Shown here piece after piece: positions 17,398 through 26,150 of a stretch of DNA of 44,007 nucleotides. This DNA is from JANXQG01 sp037147235 (GTDB lineage: Bacteria > Planctomycetota > Planctomycetia > Pirellulales > Thermoguttaceae). The stretch's first letter is position 1; every line of letters begins with the position of its first letter. The notes under the pieces were generated by a model. It was not told the DNA's origin. It did not search any database and was given only the letters and a program-made list of their open reading frames with translations. Made by a program: the position numbers and the translations under genes. The stretch lies in contig JBAWVO010000012.1 in assembly GCA_037147235.1 (NCBI GenBank), forward strand, positions 1-44,007, written 5' to 3'.

Positions 17398-19320
17398 ATG
17401 TCCGCTACGGAATCTGCCAAGACGGCAGCCGATCTTTCGCGAGCAACAACCCAAGATGTGACCACGGTTGAGCGCAGGTCTGCAGGGGAAAAAGAATTCG
17501 TCCAGGTGCATTGCGCCACAATTCGCTTTGCCGGCGACTCGGGCGACGGCATGCAAGTCGTAGGTAGCCAGTTCGCGGACATCGCTTCGATGACCGGACT
17601 GGTCGTCTGCACACAGCCCGACTATCCGTCGGAGATCCGTGCCCCGGCCGGTTCGCTGGGCGGCGTGAGCGGCTTTCAACTCAGCTTCGCCGATTACGAA
17701 GTTCACACGCCGGGCGATTCGCCTTACGTGCTCATCGCCATGAACCCGGCAGCCTTGAAAGTAAACCTCCGGGAAGTACAGCCGGGCGGCATCCTCGTGA
17801 TCAATGAAGATGAGTTCAACGAGGCCAACCTGGCCAAGGCCGGCTATACCGCCAACCCGCTGACTAGCGGCGAACTTTCGGCCTATCGCGTAATTCCCGT
17901 GGCGATGACGCGAATGAACGAAGAGGCCGTGCGGCACTTGCAGCTTCCTCGCAAGGATGCCGCACGTTGCAAGAACTTTTTTGCTCTGGGATTGAGCCTC
18001 TGGCTCTACGATCGGCCGATCCAACCGGTACTGGAATTCCTCATCAAGAAATTCCGCAAAAGCCTGTCAATCATGGCGGCCAACGGTGCCAGCCTGCGTG
18101 CCGGATACAACTATGCCGATACGGCCGAGTTGTTCCGCGTGCAGCATACGGTGGCCGCCGCAAAGCTGCCCAAGGGTCGCTATCGCCGGGTGACGGGCAA
18201 TGAGGCTGCCGCCCTGGGCCTAGTCGCGGCAGCCTACAAGGCAGGCCGCACGCTCGTCTATGCCAGTTATCCGATCACGCCAGCCAGTGAGATACTCCAC
18301 GAGCTTTCAAAGTACAAAGACTACGACGTTCGCACGCTCCAGGTAGAAGACGAAATCGCCGCCTGCGTGGCCGCTATCGGGGCTTCCTTCGCTGGGGCCA
18401 TCGGGGTCACGGGCACAAGTGGCCCGGGCCTTGCTCTGAAAGTCGAAGGCATGGGTCTGGCCGTCATGACCGAGTTGCCGATGGTCATCTTTGACGTACA
18501 GCGAGCCGGCCCCAGCACGGGCATGCCGACGAAGACCGAGCAGTCCGACTTGCTGATGGCCGTCCACGGCCGACATGGCGAGGCACCGCTGGCCGTGCTG
18601 GCCGCGGCCACGCCCGCCGATTGTTTTGCGATGGCCTTTGAAGCGATTCGCCTGGCCACCAAGTACATGACGCCGGTGATCGTCCTCTCCGACAGCTTCC
18701 TCTCCAACGGAGCCGAGCCGTGGCGGATCGTCGATCCTGACGATCTGCCTGACCTGCACACGCCTGAGATTCCTTCGCCCAAGCAGTTCGCCCCCTATCG
18801 TCGCGATCCAAAAACTCTGGCCAGGCCGTGGGTCTCGCCCGGCACACCGGGCTGTGAGCATCGCATTGGCGGCTTGGAGAAGACCGACATCACCGGTGCT
18901 GTGAGCTACGACGCCGTGAACCATCAGCGTATGGTCAATCTGCGTGCGGAAAAAATCGAGCGGATTGCCGGCGACATTCCGCCCGCAGCCGTCAAGGGTT
19001 CGGGCAAGGCCGATCTGCTGGTCGTGAGTTGGGGCAGCACCTACGGTTCCGTGGCGGCTGCGGTCAGCGGCTTGCAAGAGGCTGGCCGTTCGGTCGACCA
19101 CTTGCACCTGCGTTACTTGAATCCTTTCCCGGCCAATCTCGGCGCGCTGCTCAAGTCGTACAAGCGAATCCTTGTGCCCGAGAACAATAGGGGCCAACTC
19201 TGCATGTTGCTGCGGGCGAAATACCTGGTCAATGCCCAGTCGCTGGCAAAAGTTGAAGGCCGGCCATTCCGTGTGAACGAGTTGATCGAACTGATTAGTG
19301 AATTTTTAACCGCGAAGTAG
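17398..19320 (+). CDS. korA: 2-oxoacid:ferredoxin oxidoreductase, fused gamma-alpha subunit (KorA type)
   Basis: 640 residues. The N-terminal gamma domain (about 40-235: RFAGDSGDGMQVVGSQFADI, YPSEIRAPAGSLGGVSGFQL) is fused to the alpha pyrimidine-binding domain (about 270-640: GNEAAALGLVAAAYKAG, YASYPITPASEILHEL, VEDEIAACVAAIGASFAGA, TGTSGPGLALKVEG, QRAGPSTGMPTKTEQSDL). This fused layout and the partner gene fit 2-oxoglutarate:ferredoxin oxidoreductase, which interconverts 2-oxoglutarate and succinyl-CoA with ferredoxin. Pyruvate or another 2-oxoacid cannot be excluded from sequence alone. It is cytoplasmic. The beta-subunit gene follows after 33 bp. Confidence 0.88.
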   Translation: MSATESAKTAADLSRATTQDVTTVERRSAGEKEFVQVHCATIRFAGDSGDGMQVVGSQFADIASMTGLVVCTQPDYPSEIRAPAGSLGGVSGFQLSFADYEVHTPGDSPYVLIAMNPAALKVNLREVQPGGILVINEDEFNEANLAKAGYTANPLTSGELSAYRVIPVAMTRMNEEAVRHLQLPRKDAARCKNFFALGLSLWLYDRPIQPVLEFLIKKFRKSLSIMAANGASLRAGYNYADTAELFRVQHTVAAAKLPKGRYRRVTGNEAAALGLVAAAYKAGRTLVYASYPITPASEILHELSKYKDYDVRTLQVEDEIAACVAAIGASFAGAIGVTGTSGPGLALKVEGMGLAVMTELPMVIFDVQRAGPSTGMPTKTEQSDLLMAVHGRHGEAPLAVLAAATPADCFAMAFEAIRLATKYMTPVIVLSDSFLSNGAEPWRIVDPDDLPDLHTPEIPSPKQFAPYRRDPKTLARPWVSPGTPGCEHRIGGLEKTDITGAVSYDAVNHQRMVNLRAEKIERIAGDIPPAAVKGSGKADLLVVSWGSTYGSVAAAVSGLQEAGRSVDHLHLRYLNPFPANLGALLKSYKRILVPENNRGQLCMLLRAKYLVNAQSLAKVEGRPFRVNELIELISEFLTAK

Positions 19321-19353
19321 GTAGACAGAGCAAAAAACAACAGGAGAATCCCA

Positions 19354-20421
19354 ATGAGCATCGATGTACCGCGGAATCTCACGACCGAGAGCTGCTCCGA
19401 GCAATTGGTCCCTCCGGATTCCTTGACACGCAAGGATTTTCAGTCGGGCCAGGAAGTCAAATGGTGTCCCGGTTGCGGCGACCATGGCATCCTCATGCAG
19501 GTGCAGAGCCTGCTGCCGAAGCTGGGTATTCCGCGGGAAAAGGTTTGCTTTGTCTCGGGCATCGGCTGTTCATCGCGGTTTCCCTATTATCTGAACACTT
19601 ACGGCTTTCATGGCATTCACGGCCGTGCGCCGGCGATTGCCATGGGCGTGAAGTGCGCCCGGCCCGATCTTTCGGTCTGGGTGGTCACCGGCGATGGCGA
19701 TGGCCTATCGATCGGCACGAATCACCTCATTCATTGCCTGCGACGGAACCTCGATCTGAATATCCTCTTGTTCAACAACCGGATCTACGGTCTGACGAAG
19801 GGCCAGTATTCGCCCACCTCGGAGTTCGGCAAGAAGACCAAGTCAAGCCCCTGGGGGACGATCGAGCAACCGATCCATCCAATCGAGATCGCCTTGGCGG
19901 CCGAAGCCACGTTCGTGGCCCGCTCGGTCGTCGCCAGCCCGCCGCACTTGGCCCAGACGCTGGAAGCGGCGGCGCGGCACAAGGGCGTGTCGTTTGTCGA
20001 GATCCTGCAAGACTGCGTCGTCTTCAATGAGGGGGTACTCAACAGCCTGGGGGATCGCTCCGAGCGCGACAACAACTGGGTTTTCCTCGAACAGGGCCAG
20101 CCGATTCGCTTTGGCAAAAACCGCGAAAAAGGGATCCTGCTCCGCGGAACACAAGCGGAGGTTGTCACCCTCGGCGAAAATGGCGTGCAGGAGGAAGACC
20201 TAATGGTCCACGACAGCGGCAATCCGTCGCGGGTGTCGGCCTATCTGCTGGCCAGCTTCAACCCGCCGGAAATGCCGATGGCCTTTGGCATTTTCCGCCA
20301 GGTCCAAAAGCCAACCTACGATGACCTTTTGATCGAGCAAATCAACGAAGTGATTGCCGAGCGCGGCCGCGGCGACCTGCCGCGACTGCTGCGTTCCGGC
20401 ACAACATGGCTGGTGGATTGA
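19354..20421 (+). CDS. korB: 2-oxoacid:ferredoxin oxidoreductase beta subunit (KorB type)
   Basis: 355 residues. The TPP-binding motif is VVTGDGDGLSIGTNHLIH, followed by LLFNNRIYGLTKGQYSPTS. The KWCPGCGDHGIL motif near residue 38, with later Cys residues (SGIGCSSR), supplies cluster ligands expected in this subunit. Together with KorA it forms the catalytic enzyme that passes electrons to ferredoxin. CAGGAG lies eight bases before the ATG. Its C-terminal part overlaps an upstream ATG of the histidine kinase gene, so transcription probably continues into the signalling genes. Confidence 0.9.
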   Translation: MSIDVPRNLTTESCSEQLVPPDSLTRKDFQSGQEVKWCPGCGDHGILMQVQSLLPKLGIPREKVCFVSGIGCSSRFPYYLNTYGFHGIHGRAPAIAMGVKCARPDLSVWVVTGDGDGLSIGTNHLIHCLRRNLDLNILLFNNRIYGLTKGQYSPTSEFGKKTKSSPWGTIEQPIHPIEIALAAEATFVARSVVASPPHLAQTLEAAARHKGVSFVEILQDCVVFNEGVLNSLGDRSERDNNWVFLEQGQPIRFGKNREKGILLRGTQAEVVTLGENGVQEEDLMVHDSGNPSRVSAYLLASFNPPEMPMAFGIFRQVQKPTYDDLLIEQINEVIAERGRGDLPRLLRSGTTWLVD

Positions 20422-20435
20422 ATGGGGAGGCTTTT

Positions 20436-21884
20436 TTGACCACCGCAACCGCCACCGTAAAGCGGGCCGTTTACGACCTGCCCCTGGTCGCTCGGGCACC
20501 GGACGAGTCGTCGGCAGTGGCGGCAGACGGTCCGCTCTTGCTGCATCACGCCGAATGGTTTTGCAAGTTGCGATGGCTGGTGGTGGTGGCGATGCTCGCC
20601 TTGGCGTTGGTCGCCTCGCTGACCGGCGATTGGCTTTTGCAATACGGCATCCGTCTTCAGGCCAGTTGGCCGCTGGGGGTCGCCGGCGCGCTGGTCTTGG
20701 CCAATGTTGCTTACTTGGCGATGCTCCGCGTGGTGCGGAACAGCCCAAATTTGACCGTGGCGGCAGATCGCTGTTTGTGGCTGCAAATCCTTGTCGATCT
20801 GGCCGTGCTCACTGCCGTCGTCCATTTTCTGGGCAGCGTGGAAACCGTCGCGCCGCTGATGGTTCTCTTTCACATCGTCCTGGTCTGTATCTTCTTCTCG
20901 TCGGTGCAGAGCCTAGCCGTCACGGGGATCGCCCTGGCGATGTACGTTTTGTGTGTTGCGTTGGAAAGTTCCGGCATCCTTCAGGCACAATCGGTATGGG
21001 CCTCATTCTCACCTGCCGCGCGCAGCGAGCTTCCTGACGCGGTGTTGGCGGCCCATGTATTCGCGGTGGCCTTTATATCCCTAACGATCTGGTTCCTTGC
21101 CTCGCGGCTGGCCGGTGCCTTGCGGCAGCGCGACGCCGAATTGGCGGCAACCAATCGGCGCCTCATGGCCGCCACCGATGAACGTGCCCGGCATATGCTG
21201 CAAACCACGCACCAGCTCAAGGCCCCCTTCGCCGCCATCCACGCCAACACGCAAGTCCTCCTGGGCGGGTTCTGTGGCAAAATCCCTCACGATGCCTTGC
21301 AAGTGATCGGTAAGATTGCCAACCGCTGTGAAATGCTCTCCGGCGAGATCAAGGCCATGCTGCAACTGGCTAACCTCCGCTCCAACGCACAGGATCCGCC
21401 CAAGCCGACGACGATTGAACTCCACGAATTGCTCCGTACCTCTTTGACCGCGATGGAGCCGCTGGCGGCGAAACGGGGAATTCGCTTTGTCGAAAACATC
21501 GCCTCCGCCACGATCCGCGGCGTACACGACCACATTGTCATGATGATCGATAATATCCTATCCAATGCAGTCGCCTATTCGTTCGACGGGCAGCAAGTGT
21601 CCGTTGCGTGTCAAGTGAAACCTTCGGGCGGTGCGATCGTCACCGTGGAGGATTCGGGCATTGGCATCCCCACGACGAAGCTGCCGCTAATTTTTGACGA
21701 CTACTACCACACCGCCGAGGCGGTGAAACAGAACAAGGCCTCGACGGGCCTGGGCCTAGCCATCGTCCGCCAGGTGGCCATGGCCGACAAAGTGGGCGTA
21801 CGCGTGGAAAGTGCCCCTCAACAAGGCACGCTGTTTACTCTCGATTTTCCGGCCTGCTGGGGTGAACCCATCAGGCTTACTTAA
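20436..21884 (+). CDS. membrane sensor histidine kinase
   Basis: About 482 residues. Six membrane segments (roughly 45-220) form an integral-membrane sensor without a large periplasmic domain. A short coiled linker leads to the dimerisation helix with the phospho-acceptor His in TTHQLKAPFAAIHANTQ, followed by the HATPase: N-box MMIDNILSNAVAYS, G1 VEDSGIGIP, F-box IFDDYYH, G2 STGLGLAIV. I choose a TTG start at 20436 because GGGGAGG (20424-20430) stands five bases before it. The ATG at 20406, inside korB, has no ribosome site. The response regulator gene follows after 15 bp, so the pair is cognate. The signal sensed is unknown; position behind korAB suggests a link to redox or carbon state, which is inference. 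Confidence 0.85.
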   Translation: MTTATATVKRAVYDLPLVARAPDESSAVAADGPLLLHHAEWFCKLRWLVVVAMLALALVASLTGDWLLQYGIRLQASWPLGVAGALVLANVAYLAMLRVVRNSPNLTVAADRCLWLQILVDLAVLTAVVHFLGSVETVAPLMVLFHIVLVCIFFSSVQSLAVTGIALAMYVLCVALESSGILQAQSVWASFSPAARSELPDAVLAAHVFAVAFISLTIWFLASRLAGALRQRDAELAATNRRLMAATDERARHMLQTTHQLKAPFAAIHANTQVLLGGFCGKIPHDALQVIGKIANRCEMLSGEIKAMLQLANLRSNAQDPPKPTTIELHELLRTSLTAMEPLAAKRGIRFVENIASATIRGVHDHIVMMIDNILSNAVAYSFDGQQVSVACQVKPSGGAIVTVEDSGIGIPTTKLPLIFDDYYHTAEAVKQNKASTGLGLAIVRQVAMADKVGVRVESAPQQGTLFTLDFPACWGEPIRLT

Positions 21885-21899
21885 CACCAGGAGACTTTC

Positions 21900-22283
21900 A
21901 TGGCTTATGTATTGATCGTAGACGATGACACGGATTTTGCCGAGGCGGTGAGTACCCTGCTCAAGAGCCACGGAAACGAGACGGCCGTCGAGGCCGACGC
22001 CGAGAAGGCTGTCGATCGCATTCGCGAGCGACGTCCCGACGCGGTGATCCTCGACGTCATGTTCCCCGAAAACGACACGGCCGGCTTTGAGGTTGCCCGC
22101 GCGATCCGCCGCAACTTCGGCAGCCTGCCTGTCGTGCTCTTGACTGCGGTCAACAACACGTTTCCCTTGGGCTTCAGCAACAAGGATCGCGACGGCGCCT
22201 GGCTGCCCGTGGCCGAGTTCATGGAAAAGCCCGTCGATTTGAACCGCTTGTGTGAGAAGATCGCCGGCCTCGTGGGCAAGTGA
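21900..22283 (+). CDS. single-domain response regulator (CheY-like receiver)
   Basis: 127 residues, a receiver domain only. The acidic pocket is Asp8-Asp10 (LIVDDD), the phospho-acceptor is Asp52 (VILDVMFP), then Thr82 (LLTAV) and the conserved Lys in MEKPVD. The loop after Asp52 is MFPENDTAGFEVARAI; this MFPEnxxAGFE form is seen in a subgroup of receivers paired with membrane kinases. No output domain is present, so it must act by protein-protein contact or in a phosphorelay. CAGGAGA precedes the ATG. It is paired with the kinase immediately upstream. Confidence 0.9.
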   Translation: MAYVLIVDDDTDFAEAVSTLLKSHGNETAVEADAEKAVDRIRERRPDAVILDVMFPENDTAGFEVARAIRRNFGSLPVVLLTAVNNTFPLGFSNKDRDGAWLPVAEFMEKPVDLNRLCEKIAGLVGK

Positions 22284-22495
22284 GGGGAGATCGTTTGATG
22301 GACTTGCGATCACCGCCCACGACTCGCTTCTTCAGCCGTTACTTCCCATCTTCCCGCTACGAAACGACTTCCCACGGGAAATCTGATGCTGCCTGGGGAA
22401 AAAAACCGAAGCGCATAGTGCGGATGCGTGTTGGACTTGCCCATCGTCACGGTGTTGGCTTGCCCAACCATCCACGCCCCCCGGAAGATGGGATC

Positions 22496-22786
22496 ATGGA
22501 AATCACACGCAATCAATACTACATGGCCGGACTGGTCCTGCTCCTCTTGGGCATCCAGTTTCGCATGATCGAATCGGTGGAACTCAAGGACCATTTTGCC
22601 AAGTTCATCGCCGAGCGGACCGACCATCCGCTGATCAGCGTCAGTTCCCAGTCCCCGGTGCTGGCTCCGGTGGAGAGTGCCGCCATCAATCGCGTTGTGC
22701 ATCCCCCTGAATGGATTGGATATGTATTTGCCTCGCTTGGTAGCGTTTTGGTGCTGCACAGCTTAGCGATGCCCAAAAGCCCTTAG
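22496..22786 (+). CDS. small conserved membrane protein
   Basis: 96 residues with a hydrophobic segment at about 10-24 (MAGLVLLLLGIQFRMIES) and another at about 72-92 (WIGYVFASLGSVLVLHSLAM), probably a hairpin in the membrane with the middle part outside the cytoplasm. Small proteins with this 'RNQYY..GLVLLLLGIQFR' opening are, as I recall, common in planctomycetes; no function is known to me. The frame is open upstream, and an ATG at 22298 after GAGGGGAG is a possible earlier start, but the added residues look non-conserved. It follows the response regulator on the same strand. Its stop codon touches the next inverted-repeat element. Confidence 0.6.
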   Translation: MEITRNQYYMAGLVLLLLGIQFRMIESVELKDHFAKFIAERTDHPLISVSSQSPVLAPVESAAINRVVHPPEWIGYVFASLGSVLVLHSLAMPKSP

Positions 22787-22960
22787 CCCGGATTAGTCAT
22801 AAATTGTAGGGTGCGTGGAGCGAACCCCCAGGGAAATGGTGGGTTGCGCGCGGAATCCAACGAACGGCAACCTTTCACCCTGGTTTAGACCGGTTCGCGC
22901 AACGCACCACCGCGATTGAGTTTTCGTGCTCCACCCACCCTACGATGAATAATCCGGGCT
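22785..22960. repeat. 176-bp inverted-repeat element, family 'gtagggtg', copy 2
   Basis: Terminal inverted repeats of about 35 bp: the left end opens AGCCCGGATTA and contains GTAGGGTGCGTGGAGC; the right end contains GCTCCACCCACCCTAC and closes AATCCGGGCT. The interior has gttgcgcgcgga and cgcgcaacgcacc, another inverted pair. It has no coding capacity, so it looks like a MITE or large REP element related to 16918-17045. It begins at the last bases of the preceding gene's stop codon. Confidence 0.75.
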
Positions 22961-23075
22961 AGCGGCCACTTGCCCCTTCCAAATCGGTTTGATATGATTG
23001 TTTAGGGTCTGCGCCAAAAGCGGCACCGTTTTTCCCCGGATTTGTAACGAGATCTCTGACCAGGAGTGTTTTTTG

Positions 23076-23429
23076 ATGCACGAATACCAACGCCTGGAGG
23101 TAACGGAGGTTGGCGATGTAACGGTCGTGCGCTTCCGCAACCGCCGGATTACCGAGGACATCGACATCCAAGAACTTGGTAGCGAGATGTTCAGTCTCGT
23201 GGAGAATGACAATCGTGAAAAACTACTCTTGAATTTCTCGACCGTCGAATTCCTTGGCAGCGCGGCACTGGGCAAACTGATCACCCTGGACCGGAAGGTG
23301 AAGGCCCGGGGTGGCGTGCTGAAGTTCTCCAATATTGGGTCGAATATCCATGAGGTTTTCGTCATCACCAAGCTCAACCTCTTCTTTGACATCAAGGAAG
23401 ACGAGGTCGATGCCCTGGCCGCCTTTTAG
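23076..23429 (+). CDS. STAS-domain anti-sigma factor antagonist
   Basis: 117 residues, a single STAS domain. The mark is VEFLGSAALGKLITLDRKVKA with Ser62 at the site phosphorylated in SpoIIAA/RsbV proteins. The unphosphorylated form would bind its cognate anti-sigma kinase and free a sigma factor. CAGGAG lies ten bases before the ATG at 23076. The gene for a matching ATPase follows after 71 bp on the same strand, a usual partner-switching pair. No sigma factor or PP2C phosphatase gene is in the window. Confidence 0.85.
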   Translation: MHEYQRLEVTEVGDVTVVRFRNRRITEDIDIQELGSEMFSLVENDNREKLLLNFSTVEFLGSAALGKLITLDRKVKARGGVLKFSNIGSNIHEVFVITKLNLFFDIKEDEVDALAAF

Positions 23430-23500
23430 GTGATCTCTCTCGTTAAACGCCCAACAATGCAAACAGACCTATCGCAGTAACCGGTTTTGCCCTGGATCCT

Positions 23501-23962
23501 ATGGCTACCGTTGACGTAGAAATAACCAAGATCGACCCGTGGCTTTGGCGCTACGATCGCGTGATTGCCAGCGATTCCACGATGGCCAGGCGAGTTCTCG
23601 ACGAAATGCTGGCCCAACTTGAGGCCCAGCACTGGCAGCAACGCGACATTTTTGCGGTGCATCTGGCAACGGAAGAGGCACTGGCCAACGCCATCCAGCA
23701 TGGAAACGGCCGCGATGCCCGGAAGAATGTTCGTTTCGTTTGCCTGCTGGGCAGCGACCGGATTCGCATCGAGATTACCGACGAAGGCCGGGGTTTCAAT
23801 CCCTTGGCCCTACCCGATCCAACCTGCGACCACCACCTTCACTCCCCCCGCGGTCGCGGCGTCATGCTCATGAGGGCTTTCATGTCGCGAGTCGCGTTCA
23901 ACGCTCGCGGGAACGGCGTGACCATGGAAAAAGATCGGGGGCAAAAAGAAAATTGGAAATAG
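23501..23962 (+). CDS. RsbW-like anti-sigma factor, serine kinase (HATPase_c_2)
   Basis: 153 residues. The GHKL ATPase motifs are present: N-box EEALANAIQHGN (about 58-69), G1 TDEGRGFNP (about 93-101) and G2 SPRGRGVMLMRAFM (about 115-128). Such proteins bind a sigma factor and phosphorylate the STAS antagonist encoded just upstream. The C-terminal tail is basic and short. The pair would control a stress or developmental sigma regulon; its target is not shown here. Confidence 0.85.
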   Translation: MATVDVEITKIDPWLWRYDRVIASDSTMARRVLDEMLAQLEAQHWQQRDIFAVHLATEEALANAIQHGNGRDARKNVRFVCLLGSDRIRIEITDEGRGFNPLALPDPTCDHHLHSPRGRGVMLMRAFMSRVAFNARGNGVTMEKDRGQKENWK

Positions 23963-24039
23963 GGTGAGAAAGCCCTCACCCCCGGCCTAGGGCGATGCAA
24001 AGTTGGGCTTGGCGTGCTGGAGTAATCGGGCCGGATTTG

Positions 24040-24280
24040 TTTACGGGCGAGGCGAATTGTTGGTCCTTCGGGCCGAAGGCCCATAAGTTTGCCCAGCGAA
24101 GGGCGCAGCCCTGGATTAGACATCGACCACGCCAACGAAGTTCGGGCCAAAGGCCCAACCGGTCACCGCATTGAAGGCCCAGGGCAAGGCGAATTGTTGG
24201 GACGAAAGGGAATTTCTAGGGAGATCCCCGTTTTCCAGGGCTTTGCCCTTCGCTGGGTCACCGGCTGGGCCTTCGGCCCG
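24040..24280. repeat. composite palindromic repeat between anti-sigma and thi genes
   Basis: Inverted arms CCAGCGAAGGGCGCAGCCCTGG (24093-24114) and its near-complement at 24235-24257 frame a 120-bp loop. Smaller hairpins of the type GGGCCGAAGGCCC recur about four times, and GGCGAATTGTTGG occurs twice in direct orientation. The 525-bp gap 23963-24487 has no other visible content and no gene. Confidence 0.6.
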
Positions 24281-24487
24281 AATACATTTCAATGGATTGT
24301 CCTTACCCACATCTTTCGGCCAGCCGTGCGGTCTTCATGGCCATTAATGGTCATTCCCGGCGCAGCCGGTATTAGGGACGGCTGAATCCCGCCTTGGTCG
24401 CCTTTTTCAGTCGTCACGGGACAAACCACCACACTCCCGGCATCATTGTTCGCGAAACAGATTTTCAGCGTAGGCAAATCTTGGCTC

Positions 24488-25324
24488 TTACTTTCGCGCC
24501 GCGATCGTGCCTTCCGTGGGGCTGCTGGCCGTGGCATAGAGCTTTTTGGGAATCCGACCCGCAAGATAGGCCAACCGGCCGGCCTCGACGCCCAACTGCA
24601 TGGCCTTGGCCATCCGGCAAGGATCTTTGGCATGGGCGATGCCCGTGTTCAACAACACGCCGTCGACGCCCAACTCCATGGCCACGGTCACGTCGCTGGC
24701 CGTACCCACGCCGGCGTCGATAATCACGGGATAATCCGGATCGCCGTCCTTGAGGTACTCCAGGCAGATACGGATGGCGTTGGGGTTGAGCACACCCTGG
24801 CCCGAGCCGATCGGGCTGCCGGCCGGCATGATGCTCGCCGCCCCCGCTGCCTTCAGCCGCCGTGCAACGACCGCATCGTCGCTCGTATAGACCAGCACCT
24901 GGAAGCCCTCGGCTACCAGTTTTTCAGTGGCTTCGAGCGTGGCGATGGGGTCGGGCAGCAGTGTCTTGGTGTCGCCCAGCACTTCAAGCTTTACCCAGTT
25001 GGCTCCTGGATTGTTCATCTGCGTGAGGATTTCTCGCCCCAACCGAGCCACGCGAATGGCATCCTCGGCCGTGAAGCAGCCGGCCGTGTTGGGCAGGATC
25101 GTATAGCGACGGGTGTCGATGAAGTCCAGCAAGCTCTTGCCGGCCGCGTCGATGAGCCGTTCACGCCGCACGGCTACGGTGATGCACTCCGTGCCCGAGA
25201 TATCCAAGGATTGGCCCATCAACTCGTAGCTCGAGTACTTGCCCGTGCCGACAATCAACCGGCTCTGGAACGTATGGGATCCGATTCGTAGCGAATCGGT
25301 GGAAGTCGAAGAGGAAGTAGTCAT
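24488..25324 (-). CDS. thiG: thiazole synthase ThiG
   Basis: 278 residues, a full-length ThiG (TIM barrel). It condenses 1-deoxy-D-xylulose 5-phosphate, dehydroglycine and sulfur from ThiS thiocarboxylate to form the thiazole phosphate of thiamine, in the cytoplasm. Marks: SRLIVGTGKYSSY, RRERL, TILPNTAGC, WVKLEVLGD with the Schiff-base Lys at about 112, PAGSPIGSGQGVLN and IDAGVGTASD. The C-terminal tail after AYLAGRIPKKLYA is variable. The ThiS gene lies 67 bp upstream on the same strand. No TPP riboswitch was found before the group. Confidence 0.95.
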   Translation of the reverse strand: MTTSSSTSTDSLRIGSHTFQSRLIVGTGKYSSYELMGQSLDISGTECITVAVRRERLIDAAGKSLLDFIDTRRYTILPNTAGCFTAEDAIRVARLGREILTQMNNPGANWVKLEVLGDTKTLLPDPIATLEATEKLVAEGFQVLVYTSDDAVVARRLKAAGAASIMPAGSPIGSGQGVLNPNAIRICLEYLKDGDPDYPVIIDAGVGTASDVTVAMELGVDGVLLNTGIAHAKDPCRMAKAMQLGVEAGRLAYLAGRIPKKLYATASSPTEGTIAARK

Positions 25325-25391
25325 GGAATTCGTGGATTTCTACAACAGATCGTCAAAGAGGAATGGTGGTAGTGGTTCTGGTTATATCACT

Positions 25392-25592
25392 CTATCCGCC
25401 GCCGACCAGGGTCACAATCTCTAACCGATCCTTGTCCGCAAGGACATGTTCGTCGTGCCGCTGCCGCGGTACAAGCTGGAGATTGACCTCAACCGCGACG
25501 GGTTTACCGATCAGGCCCAGTTGCTCCAACAGCGCGGCGACCGTGCAGGCTTCGGCCGTCTCGCAAGGCTGGTCGTTGACAAAAATCCGCAT
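25392..25592 (-). CDS. thiS: sulfur carrier protein ThiS
   Basis: 66 residues, ubiquitin-like fold: MRIFVNDQP opening, AALLEQLGLIGKPVAVEVN middle, ending LEIVTLVGGG. The terminal Gly-Gly is adenylated and thiocarboxylated to donate sulfur to ThiG. I start at the ATG at 25592 because AGGAGGG lies nine bases upstream; a GTG at 25601 would sit directly on that site. The upstream exported-protein gene ends at 25611, so the three genes form a tight minus-strand group. Confidence 0.93.
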   Translation of the reverse strand: MRIFVNDQPCETAEACTVAALLEQLGLIGKPVAVEVNLQLVPRQRHDEHVLADKDRLEIVTLVGGG

Positions 25593-25610
25593 GGGAAACA
25601 CCCTCCTCCT

Positions 25611-26150
25611 TTATTCGTTCGTCTTGCCCGCCGCTGCCGATCCGGCACCGCGGAAACGACCAACATCCAATAACGTAAATTCCCCGCGCAGGGTTTGGCC
25701 GGCATTCCACGCGGAACTCGACCAGGGGATTGCATAGGCAGCAACCTTACCGGATTGCAACTCGGCGACATAAACCAGCGAGCGGCTCAAGGCCGTAGTT
25801 TTTCCGCCCGTACGCCGCAGGTCAACCGTCCCGGTCGTCAAAAGGAACCGCGGGGGTTTTGCCGGATTGATGCCCAAATCGGCAAGGACGTTGTGCGTGT
25901 AAAATGCATTGAAGTGGCCGTTCTGCTTGGAAACCACCGCCGCGCTCAGGTCGCCCGTGAGAAAATCGAGGAAGTAGACCGCCTCAACCGATTCATCGCA
26001 CGATCCAGTAGCCATGGCAAATCCGTCGGTGCGGTCGGTGGCCACGGCATGTAGGGGAACAGTCGGCCAATATCCGGCAAGCAGCATGCCAAACCCCAAC
26101 CCGGCCACCAACCCAACGCCAAGACGTGATGGCTTGATTGACAAGAACAT
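25611..26150 (-). CDS. exported or membrane-anchored protein of unknown function
   Basis: 179 residues with an N-terminal hydrophobic segment (about 9-27, LGVGLVAGLGFGMLLAGYW), a signal anchor or signal peptide. The body reads as beta-rich: FAMATGSCDESVEAVYFLDFLTGDLSAAVVS, HNVLADLGINPAKPPRFLLTTG, SLVYVAELQSGKVAAYAIPW. I do not recognise a family with known function, though I recall similar proteins in planctomycetes. AAAAGGAG lies nine bases before the ATG at 26150; a longer frame to 26300 is not supported by a ribosome site. It heads the thiS-thiG group, but a role in thiamine synthesis is not implied by its sequence. Confidence 0.7.
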   Translation of the reverse strand: MFLSIKPSRLGVGLVAGLGFGMLLAGYWPTVPLHAVATDRTDGFAMATGSCDESVEAVYFLDFLTGDLSAAVVSKQNGHFNAFYTHNVLADLGINPAKPPRFLLTTGTVDLRRTGGKTTALSRSLVYVAELQSGKVAAYAIPWSSSAWNAGQTLRGEFTLLDVGRFRGAGSAAAGKTNE

